Shown: positions 46,701 through 54,246 of the stretch, piece by piece
Layout: each line of letters opens with the position of its first letter
How positions within the stretch are numbered: position 1 is the stretch's first letter
Assembly: GCA_963837355.1 (NCBI GenBank)
Contig: CAWIMY010000007.1
Coordinates: forward strand, 620,001 to 684,000
Direction of reading: 5' to 3'
DNA length: 64,000 nucleotides
From: Aureispira sp963837355
Lineage (GTDB): Bacteria; Bacteroidota; Bacteroidia; Chitinophagales; Saprospiraceae
Translations under genes and position numbers: made by a program
Notes under the pieces: generated by a model
Database searches by the model: none
What the model saw: only the letters and a program-made list of their open reading frames with translations
What the model was told of the DNA's origin: nothing

Positions 46701-47640
46701 CTTCTTTGGTGCTACCATGACTTCTAAGGTCGGGAGTTTTACGTAAGTAATCCTTGGATTCCAACGTAAAAATAGTAGACTCCAATAGAGACCCATAGTC
46801 CCGTTTGCCTTTGGGCAGTCGCTGAATGACTTTTTTACCTTTCTCTTTGACTTCCTCCAGACCGATGAGATGCAGCAATTCTTCATAAAAAACCTTGTTG
46901 AGTTGGTTGCTGTCGTTCCCAAAGGCTTTGTTGAGTAGATGGGTAGAGGAGAGGGTTTTGTAGAGAGACACTAGCTTGTTGTCTTTCTTATTGTCTAGGT
47001 CTAAGTAGGGAGTATAGTCTTGCACATTGAAGTACACATAATCCAACGCATCCCCGACTTGTTCTAGGTACTTTTTAGCTATTTCTTGATAGAACAATTC
47101 GTTCTTAGTACTGTCTTTTTCTCCATCCCTAAAGGCTTTGTACTCCTTTTGCAGCGCCGCATTTTTATAAAAATGGGTATAGAAGTCTTCCCCCTTAAAC
47201 AAGTACCACTCATAGCCATTGGTCGCAATCAGGTGCTTGATGTTGTTGTTCTGCTTGTCTACTCTTTCTTGGAGGTAATACAATAGGAGTTCATGCAGCG
47301 CCTTTTTGTTGATGTTATTGGCCGTGGGGAACTCGCTGGTATTGCTGGGGCGCTTAACCTCTATCAAAACGCTTATATGGCTGTTGGCATCCTGTCCCGA
47401 ATAAATCGCTAAATCGATGCGTTCTTTGGTGTTAATGAGGTGGTCTTGGTACAGGGAGTTCTTTAAGAAATCGGCAATGTATTTTTTAAAGTTTTCTTCG
47501 TGTTCCTTGTTTTCTTCTGCTATGGAAATATTGTTCAAGCAAGCAGCCAAACCCGTCTTGAAGTGGTTAATGTCCTTTCTTAGGGGCTTGAATTTTCTTA
47601 GGGCTTGGCTTAGGGCTTTAGGGAGCTTGGTAATACTCAT
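43720..47640 (-). CDS. Type IIG (Eco57I-like) restriction-modification enzyme
   Basis: 1306 aa, a single-chain endonuclease and adenine methyltransferase. The N-terminal PD-(D/E)XK-type nuclease has Asp76 (RIDLAIYSG) and Glu94-x-Lys96 (VLIEVKRP). The methyltransferase core has SAM motif I near residue 565 (CDPAVGSGHFLVSC) and catalytic motif IV near 845 (VIGNPPYMRVQ). The last 350 residues would recognise the target. Eco57I-class enzymes cut at a distance from their site and methylate one strand. No separate specificity subunit is present. The AT-rich composition differs from the surrounding genes, suggesting transfer. Expressed 144 bp downstream of the Ntn-hydrolase-like gene. Confidence 0.9.
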   Translation of the reverse strand: MSITKLPKALSQALRKFKPLRKDINHFKTGLAACLNNISIAEENKEHEENFKKYIADFLKNSLYQDHLINTKERIDLAIYSGQDANSHISVLIEVKRPSNTSEFPTANNINKKALHELLLYYLQERVDKQNNNIKHLIATNGYEWYLFKGEDFYTHFYKNAALQKEYKAFRDGEKDSTKNELFYQEIAKKYLEQVGDALDYVYFNVQDYTPYLDLDNKKDNKLVSLYKTLSSTHLLNKAFGNDSNQLNKVFYEELLHLIGLEEVKEKGKKVIQRLPKGKRDYGSLLESTIFTLESKDYLRKTPDLRSHGSTKEEQLFSVGLELCLTWINRVLFIKLLESQLLDYHGGNKNYRFLHQDFIKGFDDLEDLFFLALAKKRSERYEHLQDNYQYIPYLNSSLFEPNELERDVMQLSNVKDKTMQLYSKTVLKDGNNKRLTGSKDTLAYLFEFLEAYDFSTDNKNEVEEGEQSKALINASVLGLIFEKINGYKDGSFYTPSYITMYMSRETLRRAVVQKMNAHYKWTCTDFEDLKEDLIDHIKEQGKERKKARLEANTVINKLKICDPAVGSGHFLVSCLNELIAIKSDLNILCDAQGERLYTFITLENDELVLEDENGDFFTYNPSVARTHSIQKALFHEKQTLIENCLFAVDINPNSVKICRLRLWIELLKNAYYNQDNVLQTLPNIDINIKCGNSLISRFELEDDLKSAFKSKTNPYSLKDYKNAVKEYKNTNDKNRKREIQAIIDTIKGAFKDTLDKQFLKKLAGARGKYDLKNQELTNLKAFGTKIPKKERDVLKKLKTAFEKAQAAKEEILDNVLYQDAFEWRFEFPEVLDNKGAFRGFDVVIGNPPYMRVQAIQKTQPAAKKHYEEVYKVAQGSYDLANIFVEKAVDISNSTAANSYILPHKFFNSASTAIFRDYLTEGQYVDKVTHFGANMIFDEADTYTCIIDFSPTANKGFWCYKAEFKEDYVRKMYQADSYGFIAYEQLVKMSNYYGSNQWIFLDNKIAIDVFEKIYTDSKKLEEVVSLFVGLQTSNDSLYIGELVKETDLSYFLAFKKLGKTFEVEKFFFKPILKGKDVHRYKTLSTSLYVFFPYHIEGRVSKTLSLKRLKNDFPLTYNYVKSNEAIFKARESGKAGKKENWYAHGRENNLTKFDQLRLSSMEICSKHPNVTINDSICHNTKVYSWVKNEEVTESYEYLLAIANSKILWWFLIQTGDTLQGDARTFKTNYLNPFPIPQLVSDAVESKITNQVKKLLTQKQADPNADTSQLEQEIDVLVYQLYNLTYEEVLIVDKDFPLSKAAYERHLAE

Positions 47641-47784
47641 GTGTTGGTGTTGTCAGTTGGTCGGTAATCTAATTGCTTGGCAGAAAACTAAGTGTTTTCC
47701 ACAAAATACAATAATATTTTAATTGTGGGAGCAGGAAATCTAAGAGAAGGGGGGAGCGCAGCAGTACTTGCTCCGTAGGTTATT

Positions 47785-48939
47785 TTATGGTAACCAATGA
47801 AATTGGTTCAGGTATTCGGCGGTAAGGGGATTAATCTCTTCTACTGTATATGCTGCAATATCGACCGTTGGAGTCCGACCTGTCCAAGTCAGCGTAAAAT
47901 AACTAGTGCTAGAAAGAGCTTCTTTAGATACAAAAGTCATTTTATTTGGAGCATCTTTATCCGTACATATAAAAGCAAAATACTCGTAGTCAAAATTAGA
48001 CAAGATATTGGTAATATCTCCTTGATACGTTGTTATCCAATTGTCGTAGTTGGCCTTATAGTCTTTATAGAATTTTTTTAGTCTATACTTATTGATATAC
48101 TGACTGAAAATTGAAATAGTTGGATGATTGCGGAATGGTCTAGAGGATAATATTGCTGCTCTGCCTTCTCTTATTATAAGTCCAATGAAATAAGGGGATA
48201 TAAATAATAAATTAGGATCTTTTAGTTCAGGTGTAGCAGTAGTCCTCATCTTTATATCAATTATCCCCAAATCCTTTTGCCAGAAGAAGCCATCTCTACT
48301 TAAGTAAGCACCGCAGAAAAATCCCCCAACACTTTGTTCTAATAAGTTGGCTCTTAAAATTACAACTTGGATAAAAGTATTAGTCATCAAAAGCTTTCTA
48401 TCAGGAGAGTTATTTTCTGTAGAATTAACCAATATGTCTATATTTGTTGATGAAACCAGATTCAAGAGTGCATTTTTTCTCAAATTCCCTAGTAGTATTG
48501 GATCATAAGGGGAATGAGTTTTGATTTTGCTTTTTTCACAAAGATTGAAGGATAATAACACACTAGAGTTACTGTCAAAATATCCTATTACCATTTGGAA
48601 ATCAGATCCAAAAATATCCGCAGCATTCTTTATTTTTTGCGCTACGTTATGTTTGGTCAACTCTTCATCTTCTTCTAAGTCATTTATTACATCAAGAGCA
48701 ATATCTCCTTTACCAGCATAACCAATGATGAATCTATTACCAATGTGATGGATTTTTATTACGGACTCTTCAACCATCTTTCCTTTTGAAAGTTGTAATG
48801 TTTCTCCAAAGGTAGTAGTGAGCGTTCCTCGTGACCTTATGTTACGGAGATATTCCTCAGATACGTTCTCTCTAGTTACGGCTGAGTCACCACTGATATA
48901 AACATTGGATTTATCATGCCAAGCTAAAATTAAGGTCAT
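47785..48939 (-). CDS. Proteasome/HslV-like Ntn-hydrolase with unknown C-terminal region
   Basis: 384 aa. After Met removal, Thr2 would be the N-terminal nucleophile (MTLILAWHDKSNVYISGDS). Asp18 lies at mature position 17 as in HslV and proteasome beta subunits. The segment VIKIHHIGNRFIIGYAGKGD (60-79) lines up with HslV KVRRLYNDKVIAGFAGG, placing Lys62 as the equivalent of catalytic Lys33. The remaining 200 residues have no recognised domain and are much longer than HslV (about 175 aa). No HslU-like ATPase is nearby. Next to a restriction enzyme, a defence role is plausible but inferred. Confidence 0.6.
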   Translation of the reverse strand: MTLILAWHDKSNVYISGDSAVTRENVSEEYLRNIRSRGTLTTTFGETLQLSKGKMVEESVIKIHHIGNRFIIGYAGKGDIALDVINDLEEDEELTKHNVAQKIKNAADIFGSDFQMVIGYFDSNSSVLLSFNLCEKSKIKTHSPYDPILLGNLRKNALLNLVSSTNIDILVNSTENNSPDRKLLMTNTFIQVVILRANLLEQSVGGFFCGAYLSRDGFFWQKDLGIIDIKMRTTATPELKDPNLLFISPYFIGLIIREGRAAILSSRPFRNHPTISIFSQYINKYRLKKFYKDYKANYDNWITTYQGDITNILSNFDYEYFAFICTDKDAPNKMTFVSKEALSSTSYFTLTWTGRTPTVDIAAYTVEEINPLTAEYLNQFHWLP

Positions 48940-48951
48940 ATGTTTTATTTT

Positions 48952-49188
48952 TTAAGTTGCTGTAAATTCCACAAAACCTGCCTCTTTACATAGTTTCTCC
49001 TTAATACGTTTCTGAGGACTGTGTAAATGGAATAAATGTACATTATTTATATTGAAAAGCCTATATTTAGAAGGTGTTTTAGGAAGAGCAATGACTTTTA
49101 AACCAGCTAGCGCTAGGTATTTATCAGGAAATAAAAAAACAGCGATACCCTCAGGTGACGCTGTTTTAAGAAATAGTTTTTGTGCTAC
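48952..49188 (-). pseudogene. Open 78-codon stretch without a start, possible gene relic
   Basis: Between the 53-aa gene and the Ntn-hydrolase gene the minus strand is open for 78 codons with protein-like composition (EGIAVFLFPDKYLALAGLK, RIKEKLCKEAGFVEF). It ends 12 bp before the Ntn-hydrolase ATG. No ATG, GTG or TTG start exists, and a terminator lies inside it, so it is probably a decayed partner gene or a chance frame. Confidence 0.3.
49136..49167 (-). terminator. Intrinsic terminator of the 53-aa gene
   Basis: AAAACAGCG (49136-49144) pairs with CGCTGTTTT (49159-49167), with inner TACC/GGTGA pairing. On the minus strand the stem runs into seven T. Confidence 0.85.
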
Positions 49189-49350
49189 TTACTCGCGCAA
49201 GTACTTGTAAATGCCTGCTGTTGTCATAGACGCTGCCATGATAATAAGTAGGATAAGAAACACATTCGTGACTTTCTCGGCGTGTTTGCCCGTAAAAACG
49301 GCAGTAGCGCCTTTGGTTGGATGTAATCCCAATTTAACTAAATCATTCAT
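49189..49350 (-). CDS. 53-aa single-span membrane protein
   Basis: ATG 49348-49350 to TAA 49189-49191. A 25-residue amphipathic, basic N-terminus (MNDLVKLGLHPTKGATAVFT) precedes one hydrophobic helix (VFLILLIIMAASMTTAGIY) and the short tail KYLRE. A clear terminator follows, so it is a separate transcript. No family recognised. Small membrane peptides near defence genes can be toxins or effectors, but nothing here shows that. Confidence 0.6.
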   Translation of the reverse strand: MNDLVKLGLHPTKGATAVFTGKHAEKVTNVFLILLIIMAASMTTAGIYKYLRE

Positions 49351-49454
49351 TATTATAAAATTTTTTATTAGAAAAAAACAGCTGACGGTTTATTGCCCCT
49401 GTAAAATATTTTACAAAGTACTGCCTTATTGGGCATAATTCCTAGGGAATTAAA

Positions 49455-49899
49455 CAACACACTCCAAAAAGTACCCGAATTTGGAAAGAAAGGGCGGAAA
49501 TATGAACAACTTTTTTTGGAAGTGTCTGAAAAACGCTTGAAAACTAGCAGACCTATGTTCGAGGAGGAAAGGAAACAATAGGCCAAGGAGCGGCGATTTG
49601 CTCCAATCATCGAACGCATCAACGAAGTCTTTGGTATTGAGTTGACCGAAGAAGATAAGGTAGACCTGCAACAAGTCGCCCAGCGCTTAAAACAAAACGA
49701 AGAACTGTCTTTAATTATGAAAGGCGACAATTCGGAAAGTGATAAAATGGAGTTCTACGAGAAACTACTCAAAGAGGAATTTACCGAATACTACGCTAAT
49801 AGACTAGAATTTTATAAAAAGGTGACGGATGCAAAGATTTATCCGATGGTTTTTGAAGGGCTGTTTCGGGAGTTTAGTCGGTTTTTTTATGCGCAGTAG
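49455..49899 (+). pseudogene. Possible type I restriction HsdR C-terminal relic
   Basis: An open plus-strand frame without a start carries RINEVFGIELTEEDKVDLQQ and then MKGDNSESDKMEFYEKLLKE, NRLEFYKKVTDAKIYPM and FEGLFREFSRFFYAQ. This pattern resembles the end of type I restriction R subunits. A TAG at 49579-49581 separates an upstream piece (KYEQLFLEVSEKRLKTSRP). The motor and nuclease parts are absent. The family call is from memory of the pattern and is moderate. Confidence 0.45.
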
Positions 49900-49944
49900 G
49901 GGGGATGTTGTCTAGGGTAGAAACATCAAATTGTCTAACAAATA

Positions 49945-49980
49945 AACAAGGGTGCTAAACAGCCGTTTAGCACCCTTGTT
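49945..49980. terminator. Convergent 16-bp hairpin
   Basis: AACAAGGGTGCTAAAC (49945-49960) and GTTTAGCACCCTTGTT (49965-49980) pair perfectly around a 4-nt loop. It lies between the HsdR relic (plus) and the EGF-like lipoprotein gene (minus). Confidence 0.85.
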
Positions 49981-49996
49981 ACCTAGAATAGGTTAC

Positions 49997-50479
49997 TTAT
50001 TTTGTGTAAGTAGCCGTGCAGTTTTGTACAAAAGCACCATTTAATGATTCCAACGTATAGTTGAGGGATACGGTATTGGAGTTAATTAAAATTCCTGAAC
50101 CACTAACCGCGATCGCTGAACCAGAGAACGACGTCGATCTACCAGTCATTTGTAGAGGAATCTCAAAACTATTAGAAGACTCCATAACGGCATATATATT
50201 AATATAATCACTGGAAAGATCGTACAGCAACAGCATATTGTCCTCTGTAGGGTGTTTGGCAATGCTGCTACTGAAAGCATCCGTTCCTCCATTATAAGTT
50301 TCGGAGACATTCCAGATACCTGTAAAAGCAGCTCTAGCGACTACTAAGTCAGAAGGGACACAGGCTCCGTCTTCACATTTCTCATGGATGCCACACAAGT
50401 TGTTTTCACAAACATCATTGTTGCAAGAAGATAGGGCCAAGCCTGTTAATAGGGCGCAGAATAAAATTAGTTTTCTCAT
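49997..50479 (-). CDS. Lipoprotein with EGF-like motif and lipocalin-like body
   Basis: 160 aa. Lipoprotein signal ending LSSC (Cys19). Residues 20-42 carry six closely spaced Cys in an EGF-like arrangement (VCENNLCGIHEKCEDGACVP). The remaining part is beta-rich (FTGIWNVSETYNGG; SVSLNYTLESLNG-like end), resembling a lipocalin-type fold. Function unknown. ATG at 50477-50479. Confidence 0.65.
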   Translation of the reverse strand: MRKLILFCALLTGLALSSCNNDVCENNLCGIHEKCEDGACVPSDLVVARAAFTGIWNVSETYNGGTDAFSSSIAKHPTEDNMLLLYDLSSDYINIYAVMESSNSFEIPLQMTGRSTSFSGSAIAVSGSGILINSNTVSLNYTLESLNGAFVQNCTATYTK

Positions 50480-50528
50480 TTTTTAGATGTTAAAGGTTAC
50501 TACGAATAGAGTTTAAGGAAAAAAGCTG

Positions 50529-50658
50529 AGTACAGGACAAAAAAAATAAAAGTTAATAGGATAGTAAAAAAAGCGTGCATCGAGTCTTTTTTTGTTGGGT
50601 GCAATTGCGCCCAACAAAAAAAGGAATCCTTTACTAAAAAAAAGTTTTGTCCTGTACT
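50529..50658. repeat. Nested inverted repeats, MITE- or RNA-like
   Basis: Outer arms AGTACAGGACAAAA (50529-50542) and TTTTGTCCTGTACT (50645-50658) are perfect. Inside, C-T7-GTTGGG (50586-50599) pairs with CCCAAC-A7-G (50610-50623) around a GCAATTGC core. The 416-bp gap 50480-50895 contains nothing else that I recognise. Its core matches the palindromes at 53430 and 61973. Confidence 0.65.
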
Positions 50659-50895
50659 AAGGGAAAAAAGAGTGATTAGGGCAAAAAAACATTGGTAAAG
50701 ATGTCATTCTAATAAGTAAAAAACAAAATATCCGTACCAGCAAGCTCAAAGCTAATAAATTAACAAACTTAATCAAGCAAGAAGAAAGATTTATTTTAGA
50801 GGTATTTTCTAGGAAAGTATTCGATAAAAAGAGAAGGTATGCGCTACAAGGTAAAATTAAACGGTTGATTTTATCAGAGGATAGGTTTCTCCCCC

Positions 50896-52305
50896 TTACT
50901 TCCCAATACAAAACCGCGAAAAAATATTCCCCAACAAATCATCCGTCGAAATTTCCCCTGTAATTTCCCCCAACGAATTCAGCGCGTGGCGAATGTCCAT
51001 GGCTAAGAAATCGCCTGTAATACCTGCGTCCAAGCCTAGCAACACCGAATCCAAGGATTCGAGGGCGCTGCGGAGGGCGGCGTAGTGGCGGGAGTTGGAA
51101 ACGATGCTTTGATCGTTGTTGAGTTGACTCAGGGAAACGAGGTCGGAGAGGGCGGCTTCTAGAGCGTCTAGGCCTGTTTGGTTGGCGGCAGAGAGGCGTA
51201 GAATGGTTTGGGTGGCTTCTAGGTGGGCTTGGATGGCCAGTTCTTCGGGGAGTTGGGTGATCGGGTCGGGGACTAGGTCGGCTTTGTTGGCGACTAGGAG
51301 CACTTGTAAATCTTCTTTTTGGAGTTGTTGTAAGTCGGCTTGGACGGCACTGGGGGGCAGTTGGGCGCTGTCGTAAACGTAGAGGAGGATGGCCGATTTG
51401 GCGACTTGCTCCAAGGTTTTTTGTACGCCGATGGCTTCGATTTGATCGGTCGCTTCGCGGATGCCAGCCGTGTCGATGAGGCGAAACGAAACGCCTTTGA
51501 TGTTTAAGAGGGCTTCGATGGTGTCGCGCGTGGTGCCTGCAATGTCCGAGACAATGGCGCGTTCTTCTTTTAAAAGGGCATTGAGGAGCGTGGATTTACC
51601 TGCGTTGGGGCGGCCTGCCAAGACGGTGGTGACGCCGTGCTTGATGACATTGCCCAATTGAAACGAATCCAATAGGCGCTTGATGAGCGTGGTTATTTTT
51701 TCGACGAGGCCTTGCAGCTGCTCGCGGTTGGCAAACTCCACGTCTTCCTCTCCAAAATCCAATTCTAACTCAATCATGGATGCAAAGTGTAATAATTCTT
51801 CTCGGAGTTGTTGAATCTGCTCGGAAAAACCGCCGCGCATTTGCCGTAAGGCCAATTGGTGAGCGGCTTCGGATTCGGCGGCAATGAGGTCGGCGACGGC
51901 CTCGGCTTGGGACAAATCGAGTTGACCGTTGAGGAAGGCGCGTAGCGTGAATTCGCCTTCGCGGGCAAGGCGTGCCCCTTGGCGAATGAACAGCTCTATC
52001 AATTGCTGCTGAATGTAGCGCGAGCCGTGGCAAGAGACTTCGACGACGTTTTCTCTAGTGTAAGAATTGGGGGCTTTGAAAACCGACACCAAGGCTTGAT
52101 CGACAATTTTGTTTTGCTCGTCGCGCAAATAGCCCAAGTGGATGGTGTGCGAATCGACGGCCAATAAATCCTTGGTGCGAAAGCGCGCGTTGACAATGTC
52201 TAAGGCCTTTGACCCTGATAGGCGGACGATGCCAATAGCACCCGCCCCCGCAGGGGTGGCCAGAGCAACAATGGTATCTTGTAAATCAACAAACTGGTAG
52301 GCCAT
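50896..52305 (-). CDS. mnmE: tRNA uridine-5-carboxymethylaminomethyl modification GTPase MnmE
   Basis: 469 aa, the standard length. The N-terminal tetrahydrofolate-binding domain (DTIVALATPAGAGAIGIVRL), helical domain and inserted Ras-like G domain are intact: GRPNAGKS (231-238), DIAGTTRD (254-261), DTAG and NKAD. The C-terminus is the conserved CIGK. With MnmG it modifies the wobble uridine of several tRNAs. It overlaps the gene upstream by 20 bp, suggesting a shared transcript. Confidence 0.97.
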   Translation of the reverse strand: MAYQFVDLQDTIVALATPAGAGAIGIVRLSGSKALDIVNARFRTKDLLAVDSHTIHLGYLRDEQNKIVDQALVSVFKAPNSYTRENVVEVSCHGSRYIQQQLIELFIRQGARLAREGEFTLRAFLNGQLDLSQAEAVADLIAAESEAAHQLALRQMRGGFSEQIQQLREELLHFASMIELELDFGEEDVEFANREQLQGLVEKITTLIKRLLDSFQLGNVIKHGVTTVLAGRPNAGKSTLLNALLKEERAIVSDIAGTTRDTIEALLNIKGVSFRLIDTAGIREATDQIEAIGVQKTLEQVAKSAILLYVYDSAQLPPSAVQADLQQLQKEDLQVLLVANKADLVPDPITQLPEELAIQAHLEATQTILRLSAANQTGLDALEAALSDLVSLSQLNNDQSIVSNSRHYAALRSALESLDSVLLGLDAGITGDFLAMDIRHALNSLGEITGEISTDDLLGNIFSRFCIGK

Positions 52306-52687
52306 TTGGAAAAGGGAATTTGGTGTGGAAAAACGAGGCGGTTAGGCCATTCCATTCTACATAAGTGGCGATGAGCTTTTCTATTCTAATTTGCACCCAC
52401 GCTTCTTGTTGCTGCCCGTCGGCAGTGGTATACAACACCCGCCGATACACGGTTTCATGGACTTGATACCCTAAGTTTTGGTACAAGTTATCTCCTTGAT
52501 CGTCGTAGTACTCATCTTGAAAAGGGCCTGATTGTGACGGCCGTTCTACACGCACCAACGTGCCTTGGCGCTCCTTTAGAAAGCGTTGAATAACGGCATC
52601 AATTAACGCGTTCTTTTTGCCGTTTCTACGCAAGGAGTAAAACCCCAACACGGCGATAATACCCAGTACAATAAATGCAATTTCCAT
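52286..52687 (-). CDS. Small membrane-anchored protein, unknown
   Basis: 133 aa. One N-terminal helix (MEIAFIVLGIIAVLGFYSL) followed by a basic stop-transfer (RRNGKKN), so the body faces the cytoplasm. The rest has alternating charged and aromatic residues without a recognisable domain (YDDQGDNLYQNLGYQVHETV). Its 3' end overlaps the mnmE start. Confidence 0.65.
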   Translation of the reverse strand: MEIAFIVLGIIAVLGFYSLRRNGKKNALIDAVIQRFLKERQGTLVRVERPSQSGPFQDEYYDDQGDNLYQNLGYQVHETVYRRVLYTTADGQQQEAWVQIRIEKLIATYVEWNGLTASFFHTKFPFPNGLPVC

Positions 52688-52729
52688 AGTTGTTTGCTAG
52701 GCGCGGTGACGCGCCGTTGAGAAAGTAGT

Positions 52730-53221
52730 TTAGAGGGGTTTTATACTTTGGAGGATCTGGTCCAAACTAGCGCGGTGTTCTTTCAGTGCCGTTTCGTAGC
52801 CCAATCCGACCACCAATAACACTTGGTTGGGGCGTTCGATTAAAAACAAACCCATCTGAATGGGTTTTCCATCGAGTTGCCCCTGCACTTCGGCTCCCAC
52901 ACCCAGCAAGCCATTGAGCTCGATCAAATCGGGCGGGCTGCTCCATTGGGGAGCGTGTACTTGCTCGGCTACGATGCTTTCCAACTCTTGCAATGCCGCT
53001 TCCATTTGTGTATCTTCCAACAACGTAAAGGTGACGGATAAACCACTGGCGCTATGTTGCAAGCGTACGACTTGTTCTTCTGTTTCTAGTTGCCAATTGT
53101 CGGGATACCAAAAGCCAACTTTGGCAGCTTGGTGCATAAACCACTGGCGTTCTACTTGGGCTTGTGTCTGGGACGTGCCCCATAAAAAGAACAACGCGAG
53201 GCTACAAAAAAAAGTTCTCAT
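52730..53221 (-). CDS. Secreted protein, PsbP/lipid-binding-like
   Basis: 163 aa. Signal peptide MRTFFCSLALFFLWGTSQTQAQ. The body (AAKVGFWYPDNWQLETEEQV, then VTFTLLEDTQMEAALQELE and a C-terminal helix with ILQSIKPL) looks like the small alpha/beta PsbP-type secreted proteins common in bacteria. Function unknown. Separated by 42 bp from the next gene on the same strand. Confidence 0.6.
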   Translation of the reverse strand: MRTFFCSLALFFLWGTSQTQAQVERQWFMHQAAKVGFWYPDNWQLETEEQVVRLQHSASGLSVTFTLLEDTQMEAALQELESIVAEQVHAPQWSSPPDLIELNGLLGVGAEVQGQLDGKPIQMGLFLIERPNQVLLVVGLGYETALKEHRASLDQILQSIKPL

Positions 53222-53429
53222 ATAGAAGTTGGTTATGGATCAAACAAAAATAGCCACTAAAGGCACAAAGGTACAAAAAAGTGCTTGTTTGTGTGCCTGT
53301 TTTGTGGGCTTTCCTAAAGTGGGAGCAGTGTAGTTGTATGGTTTCCAATTTTGTGCCATAAGTGGAAGGGGGAGCAACGCGGCTTTTGACAAAGAACAAG
53401 GGCTTGTTCTAGGGGGTGGGTGGGTGTTT

Positions 53430-53483
53430 GCGCGGTTGGTGTGTTGGGCGCAATTGCAATTGCGCCCAACACACCAACCGCGC
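53430..53483. repeat. Perfect 54-bp spacerless palindrome
   Basis: The left arm (53430-53456) and right arm (53457-53483) are exact reverse complements of 27 bp with no spacer. The core is GCGCAATTG|CAATTGCGC. The same core is found at 61973-62014 and, with one change, at 50586-50623. Confidence 0.93.
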
Positions 53484-53632
53484 AATTGCGCCCAACGATG
53501 GCGTTGCAAATGCATTTACGCCCAACGATGGCAATTGCGCCCAACGATGGCGTTGCAATTGCGTTTACGCCCAACGATGGCAATTGCGCCCAACGATGGC
53601 AATTACGTCCAACAATTGCGCCCAACAAAAGA
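53484..53632. repeat. Tandem CCCAACGATGG repeats beside the palindrome
   Basis: Units of 30 and 19 bp alternate (a 49-bp higher-order repeat), each ending CGCCCAACGATGG and most carrying CAATTGCGCCCAAC from the palindrome arm. About five copies. The gap 53222-53644 contains no other feature that I recognise. Confidence 0.85.
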
Positions 53633-53644
53633 AGAGCGGCTCTT

Positions 53645-54217
53645 CTAATGATTGACATCAAAATGCCCATAAAACTGCGTAGTTTGATGGTCGGGCGCGG
53701 TCGCTTTCTTCTTGGCGCGTACTTCTAGGTGCCACGGTGTATTTTCCAAGCCTTGGACGCTGTCGGTCAAGTCCTCGACGGCCTCAAAGCCCATCGCTTC
53801 TAGGATGTCGCGGAGCAATTCAAAATAGTAGCCAAATTTGTGGACATCATAGGCATCTTGTTGCCAACCAAAGAGACTTCCGAAGCCCCAATAGCGCGCG
53901 TTTTGCCCTGAGGGTTTGGTATAAAACGACTCGTGGCTGCCTTCCAAAATTTGTTTCAAATGCCAGAGTAAATTGGGACAAATGATATAAATTTCGCCGC
54001 CAATTTTCAACACGCGGTTCCATTCTTCCAAGACTTTTAAAAACTCTTTGAGGGTAAAATGCTCCGCTACGTGCCTAGAATAGACCTCGTCCACACTTTC
54101 GGACTCAAATGGCAAAGCATCTGCTGCGCAGACATAGTCAATTTCGGGGAGGTCTCGAATGTCGCAGGTGTGGTACCCTACTCTAGGCTTTTTGCCGCCT
54201 CCAATTTCTAATTTCAT
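53645..54217 (-). CDS. Class I SAM-dependent methyltransferase
   Basis: 190 aa, short. The SAM-binding glycine motif is at the very start (MKLEIGGGKKPRVGYHTCDI), followed by motif II-type Asp (DYVCAADALPFE), SVDEVYSRHVAEHF and the post-I region GGEIYIICPNLLWHLKQIL. This resembles the Methyltransf_11 type found in surface-polysaccharide clusters; the substrate is unknown. No associated glycan genes are adjacent. Confidence 0.82.
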   Translation of the reverse strand: MKLEIGGGKKPRVGYHTCDIRDLPEIDYVCAADALPFESESVDEVYSRHVAEHFTLKEFLKVLEEWNRVLKIGGEIYIICPNLLWHLKQILEGSHESFYTKPSGQNARYWGFGSLFGWQQDAYDVHKFGYYFELLRDILEAMGFEAVEDLTDSVQGLENTPWHLEVRAKKKATAPDHQTTQFYGHFDVNH

Positions 54218-54246
54218 GTTGTGGGGTAAAAGTTAGTAAAATACAA

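Noticed and set aside
50657..50911. 84-codon minus-strand frame after mnmE
   Set aside because: It starts inside the mnmE 3' end, is low in complexity and overlaps the inverted-repeat element; no signal or family.
53314..53670. Frames of about 80-118 codons with NDGNCAQRW-like repeats
   Set aside because: They are translations of the tandem repeats and palindrome on both strands, not genes.
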